Assembly: GCF_016907455.1 (NCBI RefSeq)
Contig: NZ_JAFBCB010000001.1
Span: 1-64,000, forward strand
Direction of reading: 5' to 3'
DNA: 64,000 nucleotides
Origin: Brachybacterium muris
Lineage (GTDB): Bacteria; Actinomycetota; Actinomycetes; Actinomycetales; Dermabacteraceae
Shown: positions 8,591 to 17,172 of the stretch, piece by piece
How the letters are laid out: each line of letters opens with the position of its first letter
Position numbering within the stretch: the first letter of the stretch is position 1
The notes under the pieces: generated by a model
What the model was told of the DNA's origin: nothing
The model's database searches: none
The model's input: the letters and a program-made list of their open reading frames with translations, nothing else
Made by a program: the position numbers and the translations under genes

Positions 8591-8758
8591 GGGAGCGGAC
8601 CTCCGCAGGCCTGCCCTCGACCAAGGGAGCGGGGCTCCGAGGGCCTGCCCTCGACCAAGGGAGCGGGGCTCCGAGGGCCTGCCCTCGACCAAGGGAGCGG
8701 GGCTCCGAGGGCCTGCCCTCGACCAAGGGAGCGGGGCTCCGAGGGCCTGCCCTCGACC
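8591..8758. repeat. 34-bp tandem repeat array, five copies
   Basis: Five head-to-tail units of 34 bp start at 8591, 8625, 8659, 8693 and 8727. Units 2-4 are identical, unit 1 has three changes, and unit 5 lacks its last 2 nt. Each unit begins gggagcggggctccgagggc. The array begins directly after the TAA stop of the gene at 8760-9575 and ends 62 nt before the response-regulator start, so it fills the region between the two. There are no unique spacers, so it is not a CRISPR array. Confidence 0.95.
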
Positions 8759-8759
8759 C

Positions 8760-9575
8760 TTACCCCTCGGCCGTCGCTCCACGTGCGGTGAGCACCAGGC
8801 GACCCCGGTCGGTCTCCGGGAAGTGGTCGATCATGGCGCGCAGGGCGACGGCATCGATGTTCGCCCCGAACGCCTCCGCATAGGGCTGCAGGCGCACCCC
8901 CTCGGCGAGCGGGCCGATCACCAGGGGATCGAAGCCTAGCTCGTCGATGAACTCCGCGACGATCTCGGCGTGCGGGGAGGGACCGGCGATGGCGATCGCT
9001 GCCCTGGGCTCGGTGTCCTGCCCGGTCGCGGTGGCCCTCGCCCCCTCGGCCCTCGTGGGGGCTGCACCGGCCGCGACACCGTCGGTCCCCGAGGTGTCCG
9101 CGCCCGCTGTGGCCCCGTCGACCCCCGAACCCTGCCGCGGCCGAGCCAGGTCCTCCAGGTCGTGGTAGCCCATGTGGTTCAGCGCCTTCACCACGGTGGC
9201 GCCGGGCAGCTTCTCCTGGATGAACTCGCTGGTGGAGGCCGACGGGTCGGAGAACTCCTCGTTCTCGCCGTCGGTCTCCCACCAGTAGTTCATGGCGTCG
9301 ATGACGAGCTTGCCGTCCAGGGCGTCGGCCGGGATCGAGGCGTACTTGCCCAGCGGCAGAGCCAGGATCACGATGTCGGCCTGCTCGGCGGCCTCGCGTG
9401 CAGTGACCGCACGCGCACCGGGAGCAAGGATCTGCACGATCAGCTCGATCTTCCCGGGGTCGCCGGAGCCTGCGATCAGGACGTCGTGGCCTGCGGCGAC
9501 GGCCAGGCGCGCCAGGACGGTGCCCACCTTCCCTGCGCCCAGGATGCCGATGGTCCGGTGGATTCTCTCGCTCAC
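8760..9575 (-). CDS. NADPH-dependent F420 reductase-like NADP-binding protein
   Basis: The protein has about 271 residues. It opens with a Rossmann dinucleotide fold ([16 protein letters not shown], residues about 8-23) and continues with the [16 protein letters not shown] and [10 protein letters not shown] motifs typical of the F420-dependent NADP reductase-like and prephenate-dehydrogenase-like folds. A Gly/Ala/Thr-rich insertion of about 45 residues interrupts the middle, and the C-terminal part ([17 protein letters not shown] onward) matches the usual end of the family. I chose the GTG at 9575 because the upstream in-frame extension runs through repetitive DNA and a palindromic element. 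The true substrate is not known. Confidence 0.78.
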   Translation of the reverse strand: MSERIHRTIGILGAGKVGTVLARLAVAAGHDVLIAGSGDPGKIELIVQILAPGARAVTAREAAEQADIVILALPLGKYASIPADALDGKLVIDAMNYWWETDGENEEFSDPSASTSEFIQEKLPGATVVKALNHMGYHDLEDLARPRQGSGVDGATAGADTSGTDGVAAGAAPTRAEGARATATGQDTEPRAAIAIAGPSPHAEIVAEFIDELGFDPLVIGPLAEGVRLQPYAEAFGANIDAVALRAMIDHFPETDRGRLVLTARGATAEG

Positions 9576-9615
9576 GATCACCACCCAACGCCGACGAAGG
9601 CCAGGATCTTCCCCG

Positions 9616-9667
9616 CTCTGCCCTGCCCTGCCCCGCCCTGCCCTTCCTGCCCTGCCCCGCCCTTCCG
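9616..9667. repeat. CTGCCCTGCCC low-complexity tract
   Basis: About 52 nt of short imperfect repeats of CTGCCC/CCGCCC lie upstream of the F420-reductase-like gene. The tract contains no A and is almost entirely pyrimidine on this strand, with single G interruptions, which is prone to slippage. No coding signal is seen. Confidence 0.7.
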
Positions 9668-9725
9668 CCGAGCCGTCGTTTTTGGGGCGTATCCCAGCGT
9701 CATTCACCGCAAACGACGCGGCTCG
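9668..9725. repeat. Palindromic intergenic element, copy A
   Basis: A 58-nt near-palindrome. The left arm begins ccgagccgtcgttt and the right arm is its inverse, aaacgacgcggctcg. The central part contains the GGGGCGTAT motif. It shares ends and centre with copies at 11088, 17477 and 28627. This copy is the most diverged, and it lies between two reverse-strand genes. Confidence 0.75.
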
Positions 9726-9816
9726 ATCTCCCAACACCGTGGAGCTGTGGGGCCGTAGGGCTCAGGGTCGTAATCTCCCAGCAACGGGGAGCTGCGGGGC
9801 CGCAGGGCTCTGGGTC
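9726..9816. repeat. Direct repeat pair of about 44 bp
   Basis: Two imperfect direct copies occupy 9726-9769 and 9773-9816. Both begin atctccca and share the core ggagctg(t/c)ggggccg(t/c)agggctc. They lie immediately beside palindromic element A and downstream of the AbiEi-like gene (reverse strand). Their function is unknown. Confidence 0.75.
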
Positions 9817-9867
9817 TTTCGGCGCGGACCCTGCGACGACGCTTCACCCTTGCGATATGACGCAGCT

Positions 9868-10932
9868 TCACCCGTGCGATATCTGGTGCACCTCACCCCT
9901 CCACCCCTGCCGACGCAGAGCCACGGCCACTCGACACACCGCCTCCCAGCAGCCATCCCTTAGGTCGCCGGCGGTGGTGCGCACCTCGATCCAACCGTGA
10001 TCACGGCGCAGGTCGCCTCGGCGGATGTCCTTGGCCAGCTGTCTGCGGTCCAGGTGGCCAGGACCTTCATGTTCGAGAGCAACTCGCCACTGTGGCCAGT
10101 GAAGATCGGGTTCGCCCAGGTCCATCGTCCCTTCGTAGGCCCGCACATTCGCCAGCGGCTCCGGCAGGCCGGCACGAACCAGCGCCAGGCGCAGGCGCGT
10201 CTCTGCTGGAGAGTCGCTGCCCACCCGCATCAGCTCTACGGCCTCGCGCAACGTCCTTGCGCCACGACCGGACGAGGCGCTCGCCAGGTCACGCAGCTGG
10301 CCGAGCGTGGCGTAGGGACTCCTGCGTTTCTCCGCCCAGTACCGAGGACGCCGAACCAGGTGATCCCCGATCTGGACAAGGAGGTCACGCCGAAGAACCG
10401 CCGCCAGGTCCACAAGGGTGCGCGTGTGGGTCGTGAGGCGGAGATCGCCGATCGCGACGATGTCCTCATCCTCCCGCCTGTGTTCACCCCATCGCACGAG
10501 GGCATTGCTGGTGCGCCGACGATCGGGCGCAGCGAGGTGGAGTCGACGATCCGGTGGCGGCGCTGCATCGGAAATCTCGGCCGGAAGAGCGTTCGTGGGC
10601 GAGGCCGACTTCGTCATGGGCGGCCTGTCCAAGGGGTAGGTGGAAGGCTTCGCCGGGGCGAGAGCAGTCTGGAGATTCTGCGGGAGCGGGAGGCCCCAGT
10701 AGCGCGCCGCGCTGAGTCCATGGGCGAAGACTTCGGGATCGGCGCGGCAGTACGCGGACAGGATGTCGACCTCGGTGTGCAGTTCGTCGCGCTGCCCGTA
10801 CAGCCCCCGCGCGATCGCGATGAGGTCACTGGCGTTCAGCCGGTCACGAGTCACGCCGTGCCGGACGGCCTCAGTGGCAGTGAATACGGGGTACTCGAGC
10901 GACGGGGGGAGTGGAGTCGGGTGGCGGGGCAT
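9868..10932 (-). CDS. AbiEi-like winged helix plus PDDEXK-type (DUF559-like) protein
   Basis: This is a 354-residue protein. The N-terminus (about 10-50) has the small winged-helix layout of AbiEi-type antitoxin domains (VFTATEAVRHGVTRDRL followed by an ARGLYG turn). The C-terminal third carries a Vsr/DUF559-like endonuclease core: E-T-R-L-R-L-A-L, then EPDLHWP with a candidate metal Asp and ALEHEG with the candidate acidic pair. Proteins of this architecture are common and uncharacterised in Actinobacteria, and some lie near defence genes. No toxin partner (AbiEii) is adjacent. I chose the ATG at 10932 over an upstream TTG. The function is unproven. Confidence 0.72.
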   Translation of the reverse strand: MPRHPTPLPPSLEYPVFTATEAVRHGVTRDRLNASDLIAIARGLYGQRDELHTEVDILSAYCRADPEVFAHGLSAARYWGLPLPQNLQTALAPAKPSTYPLDRPPMTKSASPTNALPAEISDAAPPPDRRLHLAAPDRRRTSNALVRWGEHRREDEDIVAIGDLRLTTHTRTLVDLAAVLRRDLLVQIGDHLVRRPRYWAEKRRSPYATLGQLRDLASASSGRGARTLREAVELMRVGSDSPAETRLRLALVRAGLPEPLANVRAYEGTMDLGEPDLHWPQWRVALEHEGPGHLDRRQLAKDIRRGDLRRDHGWIEVRTTAGDLRDGCWEAVCRVAVALRRQGWRGEVHQISHG

Positions 10933-11352
10933 GGCGCCATCGTCGAACAAGGCCCAATCCGGTATGCCGAGTAGTCCCCAGTGCCCTGGTCAGAAGGTCA
11001 TCGTAGGGTTCCTCCCCATGGTGAGGTCGCCGCACCCCGCCTGGCCCCACCGTGTGGAGACAACCCCTTCTCACCCAGCCTGGTCCCACCGAGCCGTTGA
11101 TCTTGGGGGGTATGGGCTCGAATAGGCCCTAAAATACGCGTCTCGGTGCGAGGGGTGCCGCGGAGGCGTGGGGCGCGAGGGGCCGCGGGGGCGTGGGACG
11201 TGTGGCCCAACGGTGCGAGGGGGTGCGAGGAATACCCTGGAGCGCCTCCCTGCACCTCGCACCTGCCCCCACGTGACCTGCGAGTCAGAATGCCCCGCCA
11301 GTAACCGTGCTCACTGCGGTCCCAGCGCCCGCCACCTACAGTGGACGCCGAC
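10933..11352. other. Intergenic region between divergent genes, holding palindromic element B
   Basis: About 420 nt without a supported gene separate the reverse AbiEi-like gene from the forward glutamine amidotransferase gene. It holds local CACC-rich repeats near 11031-11090, palindromic element B (11088-11147) and a GC-rich run to about 11270. A TACAGT at 11337-11342 is a plausible -10 box; a transcript from it would begin only a few bases before the ATG at 11353, which would make that mRNA nearly leaderless. Confidence 0.5.
11088..11147. repeat. Palindromic intergenic element, copy B
   Basis: A 60-nt element that opens accgagccg and closes cgcgtctcggt. The central TTGGGGGGTAT on the left mirrors AATAGGCCC on the right. 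It matches copies C and D end to end. It sits between two divergently transcribed genes, so it is unlikely to be a simple terminator. Confidence 0.82.
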
Positions 11353-12276
11353 ATGTGCCGACTCTTCGCTCTCCACGCCGACCAGCCCGTCACCGCCCAG
11401 ATGTGGCTGACGGATGCCCCCTACTCCCTGGTGAACCAGTCCCGCTTCAACGCGGACGGCACCGGCCTCGCCTGGGTGGACGAGGCAACGGGGCAGGTGC
11501 AGGTCAGGAAGCGACCCATCGCCGCCTACGCGTCCGAGCGCTTCGGCCGGATCGCGCAGCAGGTGCGCACCCGCTCGATGATCGCGCACGTGCGACTGTC
11601 CAGCGGCACCCAGCACACCACTGAGAACACCCACCCCTTCGTGCAGGACGGCATCGTCACCGCCCACAACGGGGTCCTCGAGGTCACCCCCGGCATGAAG
11701 CAGCGCGTGCGGCAGCTGGGCACGGCCCACCACGTGCACGGCACCACCGACAGCGAATGGATGGCCGCCCTGGTCACCGGCGAGGTCGCCGCCCACGGCG
11801 ACGACCTGCACGACGGGGTGGTGGCAGCGCTGGACTGGATCTGCCGCAACGTGCCCGTGTACTCCGTGAACCTGCTCGCCATGCGCGGGGACGAACTGAT
11901 CGCCGTGCGGCTTCCCGCCACCAACGAGCTGTGGGTGCTGGAGCGCTCCGCCACCGCGGCTGATCCCCGAGAGCCCCTCGAGCAGTCCTCCGACTCCCTG
12001 CGCGTGGACAGCGAGGACCTGCAGGACGTGCGCTCCGTGGTGATCGCCAGCGAGCCGATGGACGACGACGCAGGCTGGCGCCTGATGGACCCGGGAGAGC
12101 TGATCCACGTCGGCCCCGGCGCGACCATGACCAGCGAGCGTCCCTTCGGACCCCTGGCCAAGGCGCTCACCATCGATGACCTCGGCCTGTCGGCTGCGGC
12201 CTCCCAGGCGCACGCCGCCCAGGCCCGTGAGCACGAGCAGCGCCGCCAGCGTCTCGCATCGCGGCGCGCAGCATGA
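11353..12276 (+). CDS. Class II glutamine amidotransferase (YafJ/EgtC-like)
   Basis: This is a 307-residue N-terminal-nucleophile amidotransferase. The start at 11353 is fixed because it yields Met-Cys-Arg-Leu-Phe, placing the catalytic Cys2 at the mature N-terminus. Other family signatures are the N-A-D-G-x-G-L-A-W segment, R-S-M-I-A-H-V-R and N-T-H-P-F, and a central H-N-G (TAHNGVLE). The protein lacks a synthase domain, so it probably hydrolyses glutamine or a gamma-glutamyl substrate. An Ala/Gln/Arg-rich helix ends the protein. The stop overlaps the start of the degenerate CPBP gene by 4 nt, so the two are translationally coupled. Confidence 0.88.
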   Translation: MCRLFALHADQPVTAQMWLTDAPYSLVNQSRFNADGTGLAWVDEATGQVQVRKRPIAAYASERFGRIAQQVRTRSMIAHVRLSSGTQHTTENTHPFVQDGIVTAHNGVLEVTPGMKQRVRQLGTAHHVHGTTDSEWMAALVTGEVAAHGDDLHDGVVAALDWICRNVPVYSVNLLAMRGDELIAVRLPATNELWVLERSATAADPREPLEQSSDSLRVDSEDLQDVRSVVIASEPMDDDAGWRLMDPGELIHVGPGATMTSERPFGPLAKALTIDDLGLSAAASQAHAAQAREHEQRRQRLASRRAA

Positions 12277-13277
12277 CCGCGTACCACCGCATGGCCACCC
12301 TGCGCGAGCCCTGGTCGGCATGGTCCAAGCCTTTGCTGACCGTGTTCGCCGCCTTCGCGTCGTACGTGATCATGGCGTCCGCGCTGCTGGTCACCGTGGT
12401 GCTGCTGCTGGCCCTGGTGCCCGGGGTCAACGTCGCCCTGGGCGTGACCAGCGGCGACCCCGCCAGCCCGCTGGACGTGGGCCTCGCTCTGGCGATGGGT
12501 GCGCTGTGGCTGCCGGCCGGTCTGATCGGCGTGCGCGCGGGCGGGTGGCGTCCCATCGGCACCGCGTTCTCGGTGGCCGCCCAGCGCCGCAGCGTCCTTT
12601 CGACCCCTGCAGCGCTGGCCGTCATCGCCGGCGGCGTGATCACGGTGGGCGTGGCCGCGCTGGCCGGATCCTTCGTACCGGTGGAGGCGGGCCCTGACGC
12701 GCCCGGCCCGTCGACCGGTGCCGTGCTCGCACTGGTACTGGTCACCGCCGTGCTCGCGCCCCTACAGGTGGCGGGCCTGGAACTGACGATGCGCGGACTG
12801 GTGATGCAGGCCCTCGGCACCTGGCTGCGCAGCCCCGTCCTCCCGATCCTCGCGGCGATGGGCATCGTGCTGATCGGGCGTGAATGGAGCGCCGCCGTGC
12901 TGATTCCCGCCCTCACCCTGGCCGCCTGCGCCGGCATCCTCGCCTGGAAGAGCGGCGGCCTCGAACTGCCCTTCTTGCTCACCCTCACGACGACCGTCGT
13001 CGGCATCCTCACCTCCGGCTTCGCGGTGGGCACCGGTATCGGTTCGGGCGCCGCGGCGATGGTCGCGGCGTCGGCCGCCCCGGGCAGTTCGAACGCGGCC
13101 CTGGCCGGCGGAGCGTCCGCCTCCGCGGCGCTCGCCGGTGGAATCGCTGGGGCCGTGGCCCTGGTCGTGGGCACCGCGGTGGCCTGCGTGCTCATCGGCC
13201 GACGCGACGGGCTCACCCTCGCCGAGCCGGTCACCCGAGCGGCCGACGAGCCGCTGCCGCCGATCGTCGCGGTCTGA
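12273..13277 (+). CDS. Degenerate CPBP-like membrane protein (probable pseudoenzyme)
   Basis: This 334-residue polytopic protein is paralogous to the protein at 3806-4930. Both share P-L-Q-x-A-G, G-T-W-L-R-S-P and LAWK-x-GGLELP around the active-site region. Here, however, the EExxxR motif reads LELTMR (Leu169, Glu170, Arg174), the catalytic His position reads IGR, and the later HVANNW reads TLTTTV. The first catalytic Glu and both His ligands are therefore gone. The fold is probably intact, with about eight helices and a Gly/Ala-rich C-terminal segment. It is translationally coupled to the upstream amidotransferase. I infer a non-proteolytic membrane role. Confidence 0.75.
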   Translation: MTAYHRMATLREPWSAWSKPLLTVFAAFASYVIMASALLVTVVLLLALVPGVNVALGVTSGDPASPLDVGLALAMGALWLPAGLIGVRAGGWRPIGTAFSVAAQRRSVLSTPAALAVIAGGVITVGVAALAGSFVPVEAGPDAPGPSTGAVLALVLVTAVLAPLQVAGLELTMRGLVMQALGTWLRSPVLPILAAMGIVLIGREWSAAVLIPALTLAACAGILAWKSGGLELPFLLTLTTTVVGILTSGFAVGTGIGSGAAAMVAASAAPGSSNAALAGGASASAALAGGIAGAVALVVGTAVACVLIGRRDGLTLAEPVTRAADEPLPPIVAV

Positions 13278-13333
13278 GCCGCCCCGGCCGAGCTGCGCTG
13301 GGGCGCGCGTCGTCGCCCCACAGACGTGCAGCC

Positions 13334-13819
13334 TCACCCCACCTCGCGGAACCCGAGGTGCAGGTAGAGGGCACGCGCTGCGGGCGCGGTGTCGTCCACT
13401 CGGAGGGCCACCGGCTCGCGTACGGCACCGACAGCGGCAGTGACGAGAGCACGGGCAATCCCCTGTCGACGCGCGGAGGGAATCACGAACAGGTCAACGA
13501 TGAACGGTCCGGGTGGTGCATCGTCCCAGGGGGCGTCCCTGACGGTGAGGACCGCGCCGAGCAGTTCGTCCCCCCGCCACGCCCCGAGCGAGGCGTCCGG
13601 CAACCACAGCCCGTACTCCCCCTGCCAGGCAGCGCGCACGTCGGCTGTGGCCTCATCGATCGTCATCTGGGACGAGGAGCCGTGATGGCTGAGCCGGTAT
13701 GCCCCTGCGGCCGCGTCGAGGTCCTGCTCCCGAAGCTCGCGAAGGTCGACCGGCTGGGGCAGGGGGACCAGTTCCGTCGGATCGGCCCTGTGCTCACGGA
13801 CCATCAGGGAGTTCGCCAT
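13334..13819 (-). CDS. GNAT-family N-acetyltransferase
   Basis: This is a 161-residue acetyltransferase. The acetyl-CoA-binding loop reads SARRQGIARALV (R-x-x-G-I/A form), preceded by the FIVDLFVIP strand and followed by ALYLHLGF, the usual last helix and strand. I chose the ATG giving M-A-N-S-L at 13819. The acceptor substrate cannot be read from the sequence. It stands alone on the reverse strand, convergent with the CPBP-like gene, and a short-repeat tract lies just upstream. Confidence 0.85.
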   Translation of the reverse strand: MANSLMVREHRADPTELVPLPQPVDLRELREQDLDAAAGAYRLSHHGSSSQMTIDEATADVRAAWQGEYGLWLPDASLGAWRGDELLGAVLTVRDAPWDDAPPGPFIVDLFVIPSARRQGIARALVTAAVGAVREPVALRVDDTAPAARALYLHLGFREVG

Positions 13820-13863
13820 GCGTCGACCGTAGCCAGCTGTGGCCGCCACGGCCACATGATTTA

Positions 13864-13940
13864 TCGCCCGTCGCCCGTCGCCCGTTGCTCGTCGCCCGTT
13901 GCTCGTCGCCCGTTGCTCGTCGCTCGTTGCCCGTCATCGG
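13864..13940. repeat. 15-bp tandem repeat tract (CGTCGCCCGTTGCTC)
   Basis: Runs of cgtcgcccgttgctc are repeated about three times, with shorter cgcccgt units at both ends. The tract lies between the 3' end of the exporter permease gene and the GNAT gene. It is 15 bp per unit but apparently noncoding. Confidence 0.8.
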
Positions 13941-14000
13941 CCCCGGCCCCTCGGCCCCGCCTCGGTACGACGCGGCGGCACGGCTCAGCGGGGGATCGCC

Positions 14001-15206
14001 TCAGCTCCGGATCGCGTCGATCACCTTGATGCGGGTGGCGATGATCGCGGGCAGGGCGCCGGCCAGCACACCCACCAGGGTCGCGGCCAAGAGTCCCGTC
14101 ACCACCGCGCCCACGGGGAACGGCGGCAGGTCCACCAGGCCGATGCCGCGGAAGTAGTCGGTGACGAAGGGGGCCTTGACCAGGGCCACGGCCCCCATCA
14201 CGCCGATCGCGCCGGCGACCACGGTGGCCACCACCGATTCCATCAGCACCCCGAAGAAGATCCGCCCGCCGGTGGCACCGTAGGAGCGACGGATGCCGAT
14301 CTCCCGCACCCGGTACCGCACCGTCACCAGGGAGATGTTCACCAGGCCCATCGCGCCAAGCAGCAGGATCGCCAGCGCCACTGCGATAAGCGCCTGCTGC
14401 AGCACCTCGAAACCCTCCATGGGGGCGGAGTGCTGGCCTGCCCCGAAGCTCCCCGCCGGGGTGTCGGCCAGCACCTGGGTCAGCCGGTTCGACACGGCCT
14501 CGGCCTGCTCCGGGGGCACCCATGCCCGGTACTCCGCGATGATGGCCCCTGGCTGGTCCATGCCCGGCATCTCGTCGATGCTACCCGCAGCGGTGTACGC
14601 GCGGGGGCCCCAGTCCGTGGTGGGATCGGCGGGGAGCACCCCGATCACCACCGCCTGCACGGCCTGCTGGTTCCCGCTCTGCCCGTAGAGGGTGATGGGC
14701 TCGGTGCCCATGGCGGGGCGGCCCAGCAGCTCGTACGCCGGCTGGTTGACCACGATCGCGGGGGCCAGCCGGTTCTGGTCGGAGTCGGCGATCCACCGTC
14801 CGGCCTCGGGACGCACCCGGTAGATGTCGGCGTAGCCCGGGTCCACACCTTGCAGCTCGATCGTCTGCACCCCCTGGCGGGTCTGTGCCCGTACGGCGGT
14901 GTTGATGACGCGGGTGCGGTGCTCGATGCCCAGGCGGTCGATCTGCTCCAGCACGATCTCGTCACGCTCGTCGGCCGTGAGCTCCGGATCGCCTCCGCCC
15001 ATGTGGTTCACACCCACCACGGAGGCGCGGCCGGCGGACTTCTCCACCGATTGCTCCAGGGCGCTGCCCAGCATGCCGCCGGCGCCCATCACCGCGGTCA
15101 GGATGAACACCGACAGCGCCACGCCGATCAGTGCCAGCATGATGCGGCCCTTGTTGACCCGCAGTTCGCCGTAGGCCTCGACGATGGGGGCGATCAGGCC
15201 GGCCAT
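14001..15206 (-). CDS. MacB/FtsX-type ABC transporter permease
   Basis: This 401-residue permease has one membrane helix near the N-terminus (about 18-42), a long extracytoplasmic domain (about 50-270) and three C-terminal helices with the FtsX-like signature in which V-R-E-I-G-I-R-R-S-Y-G-A sits between helices. This is the topology of MacB-type mechanotransmission transporters. The ATPase gene overlaps its start by 13 nt, and an adaptor protein precedes both. Without an outer membrane, the unit most likely exports or extracts a peptide or lipid at the cell surface. It is the last gene of the operon. Confidence 0.9.
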   Translation of the reverse strand: MAGLIAPIVEAYGELRVNKGRIMLALIGVALSVFILTAVMGAGGMLGSALEQSVEKSAGRASVVGVNHMGGGDPELTADERDEIVLEQIDRLGIEHRTRVINTAVRAQTRQGVQTIELQGVDPGYADIYRVRPEAGRWIADSDQNRLAPAIVVNQPAYELLGRPAMGTEPITLYGQSGNQQAVQAVVIGVLPADPTTDWGPRAYTAAGSIDEMPGMDQPGAIIAEYRAWVPPEQAEAVSNRLTQVLADTPAGSFGAGQHSAPMEGFEVLQQALIAVALAILLLGAMGLVNISLVTVRYRVREIGIRRSYGATGGRIFFGVLMESVVATVVAGAIGVMGAVALVKAPFVTDYFRGIGLVDLPPFPVGAVVTGLLAATLVGVLAGALPAIIATRIKVIDAIRS

Positions 15207-16078
15207 GCCGCGTCACCGCTCGCGCGCGGGCTGGCCTCGACGGCGGGGGCCGACGCTCCGACACCTGCCGGGGTCGACGCTCCGACGCCCGCTTCGGCCA
15301 GGTCCTCCACCTCGCGGCGGCCGGAGCGGATGCCCACGGTGGCCGACAGTGCCTCGCGGGCATGGTCGCTGGTGACTGGGTGCAGCACGCCCCCGTCCAG
15401 CAGGTACGCGCGCTGAGAGAGGGCGGCGACCTGCAGGTCGTGGGTGATGGTGACCAGGGCGGCATCGGAGTCGCGGGCGATCTCGTCCAGCAGAGCCATC
15501 ACGGCCTCGCCGGTCGTGACGTCGAGCGCACCGGTGGGCTCATCGGCCAGGATCAGGCGGGGCCGACGCACCAGGGCCCGTGCCACCGCCACCCGCTGCT
15601 GCTCACCGCCGGACAGCCGCGTGGGCAGCTGGTGGGCGCGGTCGGCCAGGCCCACGCGGTCCAGCATCTCCATGGCCGAGCGCTCGCGACGCCAGAACTG
15701 TCGGGCGGTGCCGTACATCATCGGCATCATCACGTTCTCCAGCGCGGTGCGCCGCTCCAGCAGGTTGAACTGCTGGAACACGAAGCCGATGGAGGCGCCG
15801 CGCAGCCGGGCCCGGCGGGCGTCGGACAGCCGCGACACGTCGCGCCCGTCGAACAGCAGCTCCCCGGTGGTCTGCCGGTCGATCAGCCCCAGCAGGTTCA
15901 GCAGGGTCGTCTTGCCGGACCCGGATCGGCCGACGACGGCCACATGGTCCCCCGTGTCCACGGTCAGGTCCACGCCCTGGAGGATGTGCAGCATCTCCCG
16001 GCTGGGCAGGCGCACCGAGCGGGTGAGGCCCCGCAGCTTAAGCAGCGGTGCGCGTCCCTCGTGGGGTGCGGTCACCAC
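15194..16078 (-). CDS. MacB/LolD-type ABC transporter ATP-binding protein
   Basis: A 294-residue ABC ATPase of the MacB/LolD class: Walker A GRSGSGKTT, signature LSGGEQQR, Walker B LILADEPTGALD and switch His in ITHD are all present. The C-terminal 45 or so residues form an unusual low-complexity tail with repeated V-G-A-S-x-P-A units that the family does not need. It starts with GTG at 16078, overlapping the adaptor gene by 7 nt, and overlaps the permease gene by 13 nt. The three genes thus form one translationally coupled exporter unit. Confidence 0.93.
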   Translation of the reverse strand: MVTAPHEGRAPLLKLRGLTRSVRLPSREMLHILQGVDLTVDTGDHVAVVGRSGSGKTTLLNLLGLIDRQTTGELLFDGRDVSRLSDARRARLRGASIGFVFQQFNLLERRTALENVMMPMMYGTARQFWRRERSAMEMLDRVGLADRAHQLPTRLSGGEQQRVAVARALVRRPRLILADEPTGALDVTTGEAVMALLDEIARDSDAALVTITHDLQVAALSQRAYLLDGGVLHPVTSDHAREALSATVGIRSGRREVEDLAEAGVGASTPAGVGASAPAVEASPRASGDAAWPA

Positions 16079-17172
16079 ATCCCACCGCCGAACATGGCGC
16101 CCTCGGGGTTGTCCACGCCGGGCACAAACTGCAGGATCTCCTGGCCCTCCTGCAGGCCCTCGACGATCTGCACCACGCCCTCGCCGCGCAGGCCCAGCGT
16201 GACCGGAACCGGGGTGGGCTCGCCCGTGGCCTCATCGAACACGTACACGGTGCCGTCGGTGCCGTTGCCCTCCACCGCCGTGGTGGGCACGGTCATCACA
16301 CCGCTGGCGGAGCCCAGGTCCACCGTGACCTTCACCGACAGCCCAGGCACGATCTTGGTCCCCTCGGGCACGGGGCAGCGCAGCTGAGCGGCGGAGATGC
16401 CCGAACCTCCGGGCTCCATCCCGGGCATGTCGAAGCCGGCGTCTTCAGGCTGCTGGGGGGCGGTGGGCTCCTCCACCTTCTCGTCCTCGATGATCGAGGG
16501 GGCGGCGCAGGGGACGGCGTCCTTCGCGGTGGGCAGGTCGGCGGTGGCCTTGATCTCGGTGTCCAGCAGGTCCAGCTGCTGCTCCGGGGTGAGGTCGGCG
16601 ACGATGGAGTAGGTGCCCGGGGACAGGGTCGCCACCGGTTCGCCTGCGCTGGTGGCCTGCCATTCGGCGAGGGTGAGGCCGGTGATCTTCCCGGCCTCGG
16701 GGGCGGTGAGGTTCAGGTACAGGTACTCCACGGCGGGCGACGGGTCCGCGGCGGGGGCCGGGGCGGCGATCGGCTCGCCATCAGGCCCCACCTCCCCGGC
16801 ATCGGAGCCGATGGCCGGAGCCTCGGGCATGGACGGTTCCTGCGGCACCCGCACCTGCAGGATGCGGTCGCCCTTGGCCACGGTGTCACCGTTCTTCACC
16901 CAGATCTTGGTGATCTCCCCGGAGGCCTTGGCGAGCACCGGGGTGCCGGCGTCGGGCTGGACGATCGCGTCCAGGGCCATCGTCGAGGTGATGTCGCCGC
17001 TCTCGGGGACCACGGTCGCGTACTGGTCGAACTCGGCGGTGGGGTAGAGCTCGTCGCCCTCGCCGGCCACGGCGTTCGCGGGGAAGAACGCCAGTTTGGC
17101 CAGCGCCAGGGCTATCACGGCGAAGATCAGCATCCACACGATGGGGAAGACATAGCGGCGGACGGATTCCAT
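16072..17172 (-). CDS. Membrane-fusion-type adaptor (HlyD/MacA-like) of an ABC exporter
   Basis: A 366-residue protein with an N-terminal membrane anchor (about 6-27) and a biotinyl-lipoyl-like half (VLAKASGEITKIWVKNGD, about 78-95). After an Asp/Glu/Pro-rich, barely helical middle region come beta-barrel-type segments (GLSVKVTVDLG, VPTTAVEGNG). It lacks the long hairpin of MacA, as expected for a Gram-positive organism. Two cysteines in the middle region may form a disulfide. It is first in the three-gene exporter operon and probably regulates the permease at the outer face. The ATG has a GAAAGG upstream. Confidence 0.87.
   Translation of the reverse strand: MESVRRYVFPIVWMLIFAVIALALAKLAFFPANAVAGEGDELYPTAEFDQYATVVPESGDITSTMALDAIVQPDAGTPVLAKASGEITKIWVKNGDTVAKGDRILQVRVPQEPSMPEAPAIGSDAGEVGPDGEPIAAPAPAADPSPAVEYLYLNLTAPEAGKITGLTLAEWQATSAGEPVATLSPGTYSIVADLTPEQQLDLLDTEIKATADLPTAKDAVPCAAPSIIEDEKVEEPTAPQQPEDAGFDMPGMEPGGSGISAAQLRCPVPEGTKIVPGLSVKVTVDLGSASGVMTVPTTAVEGNGTDGTVYVFDEATGEPTPVPVTLGLRGEGVVQIVEGLQEGQEILQFVPGVDNPEGAMFGGGMW

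Noticed and set aside
8591..8758. CRISPR array
   Set aside because: The 34-bp units are contiguous, with no unique spacers and no cas genes nearby.
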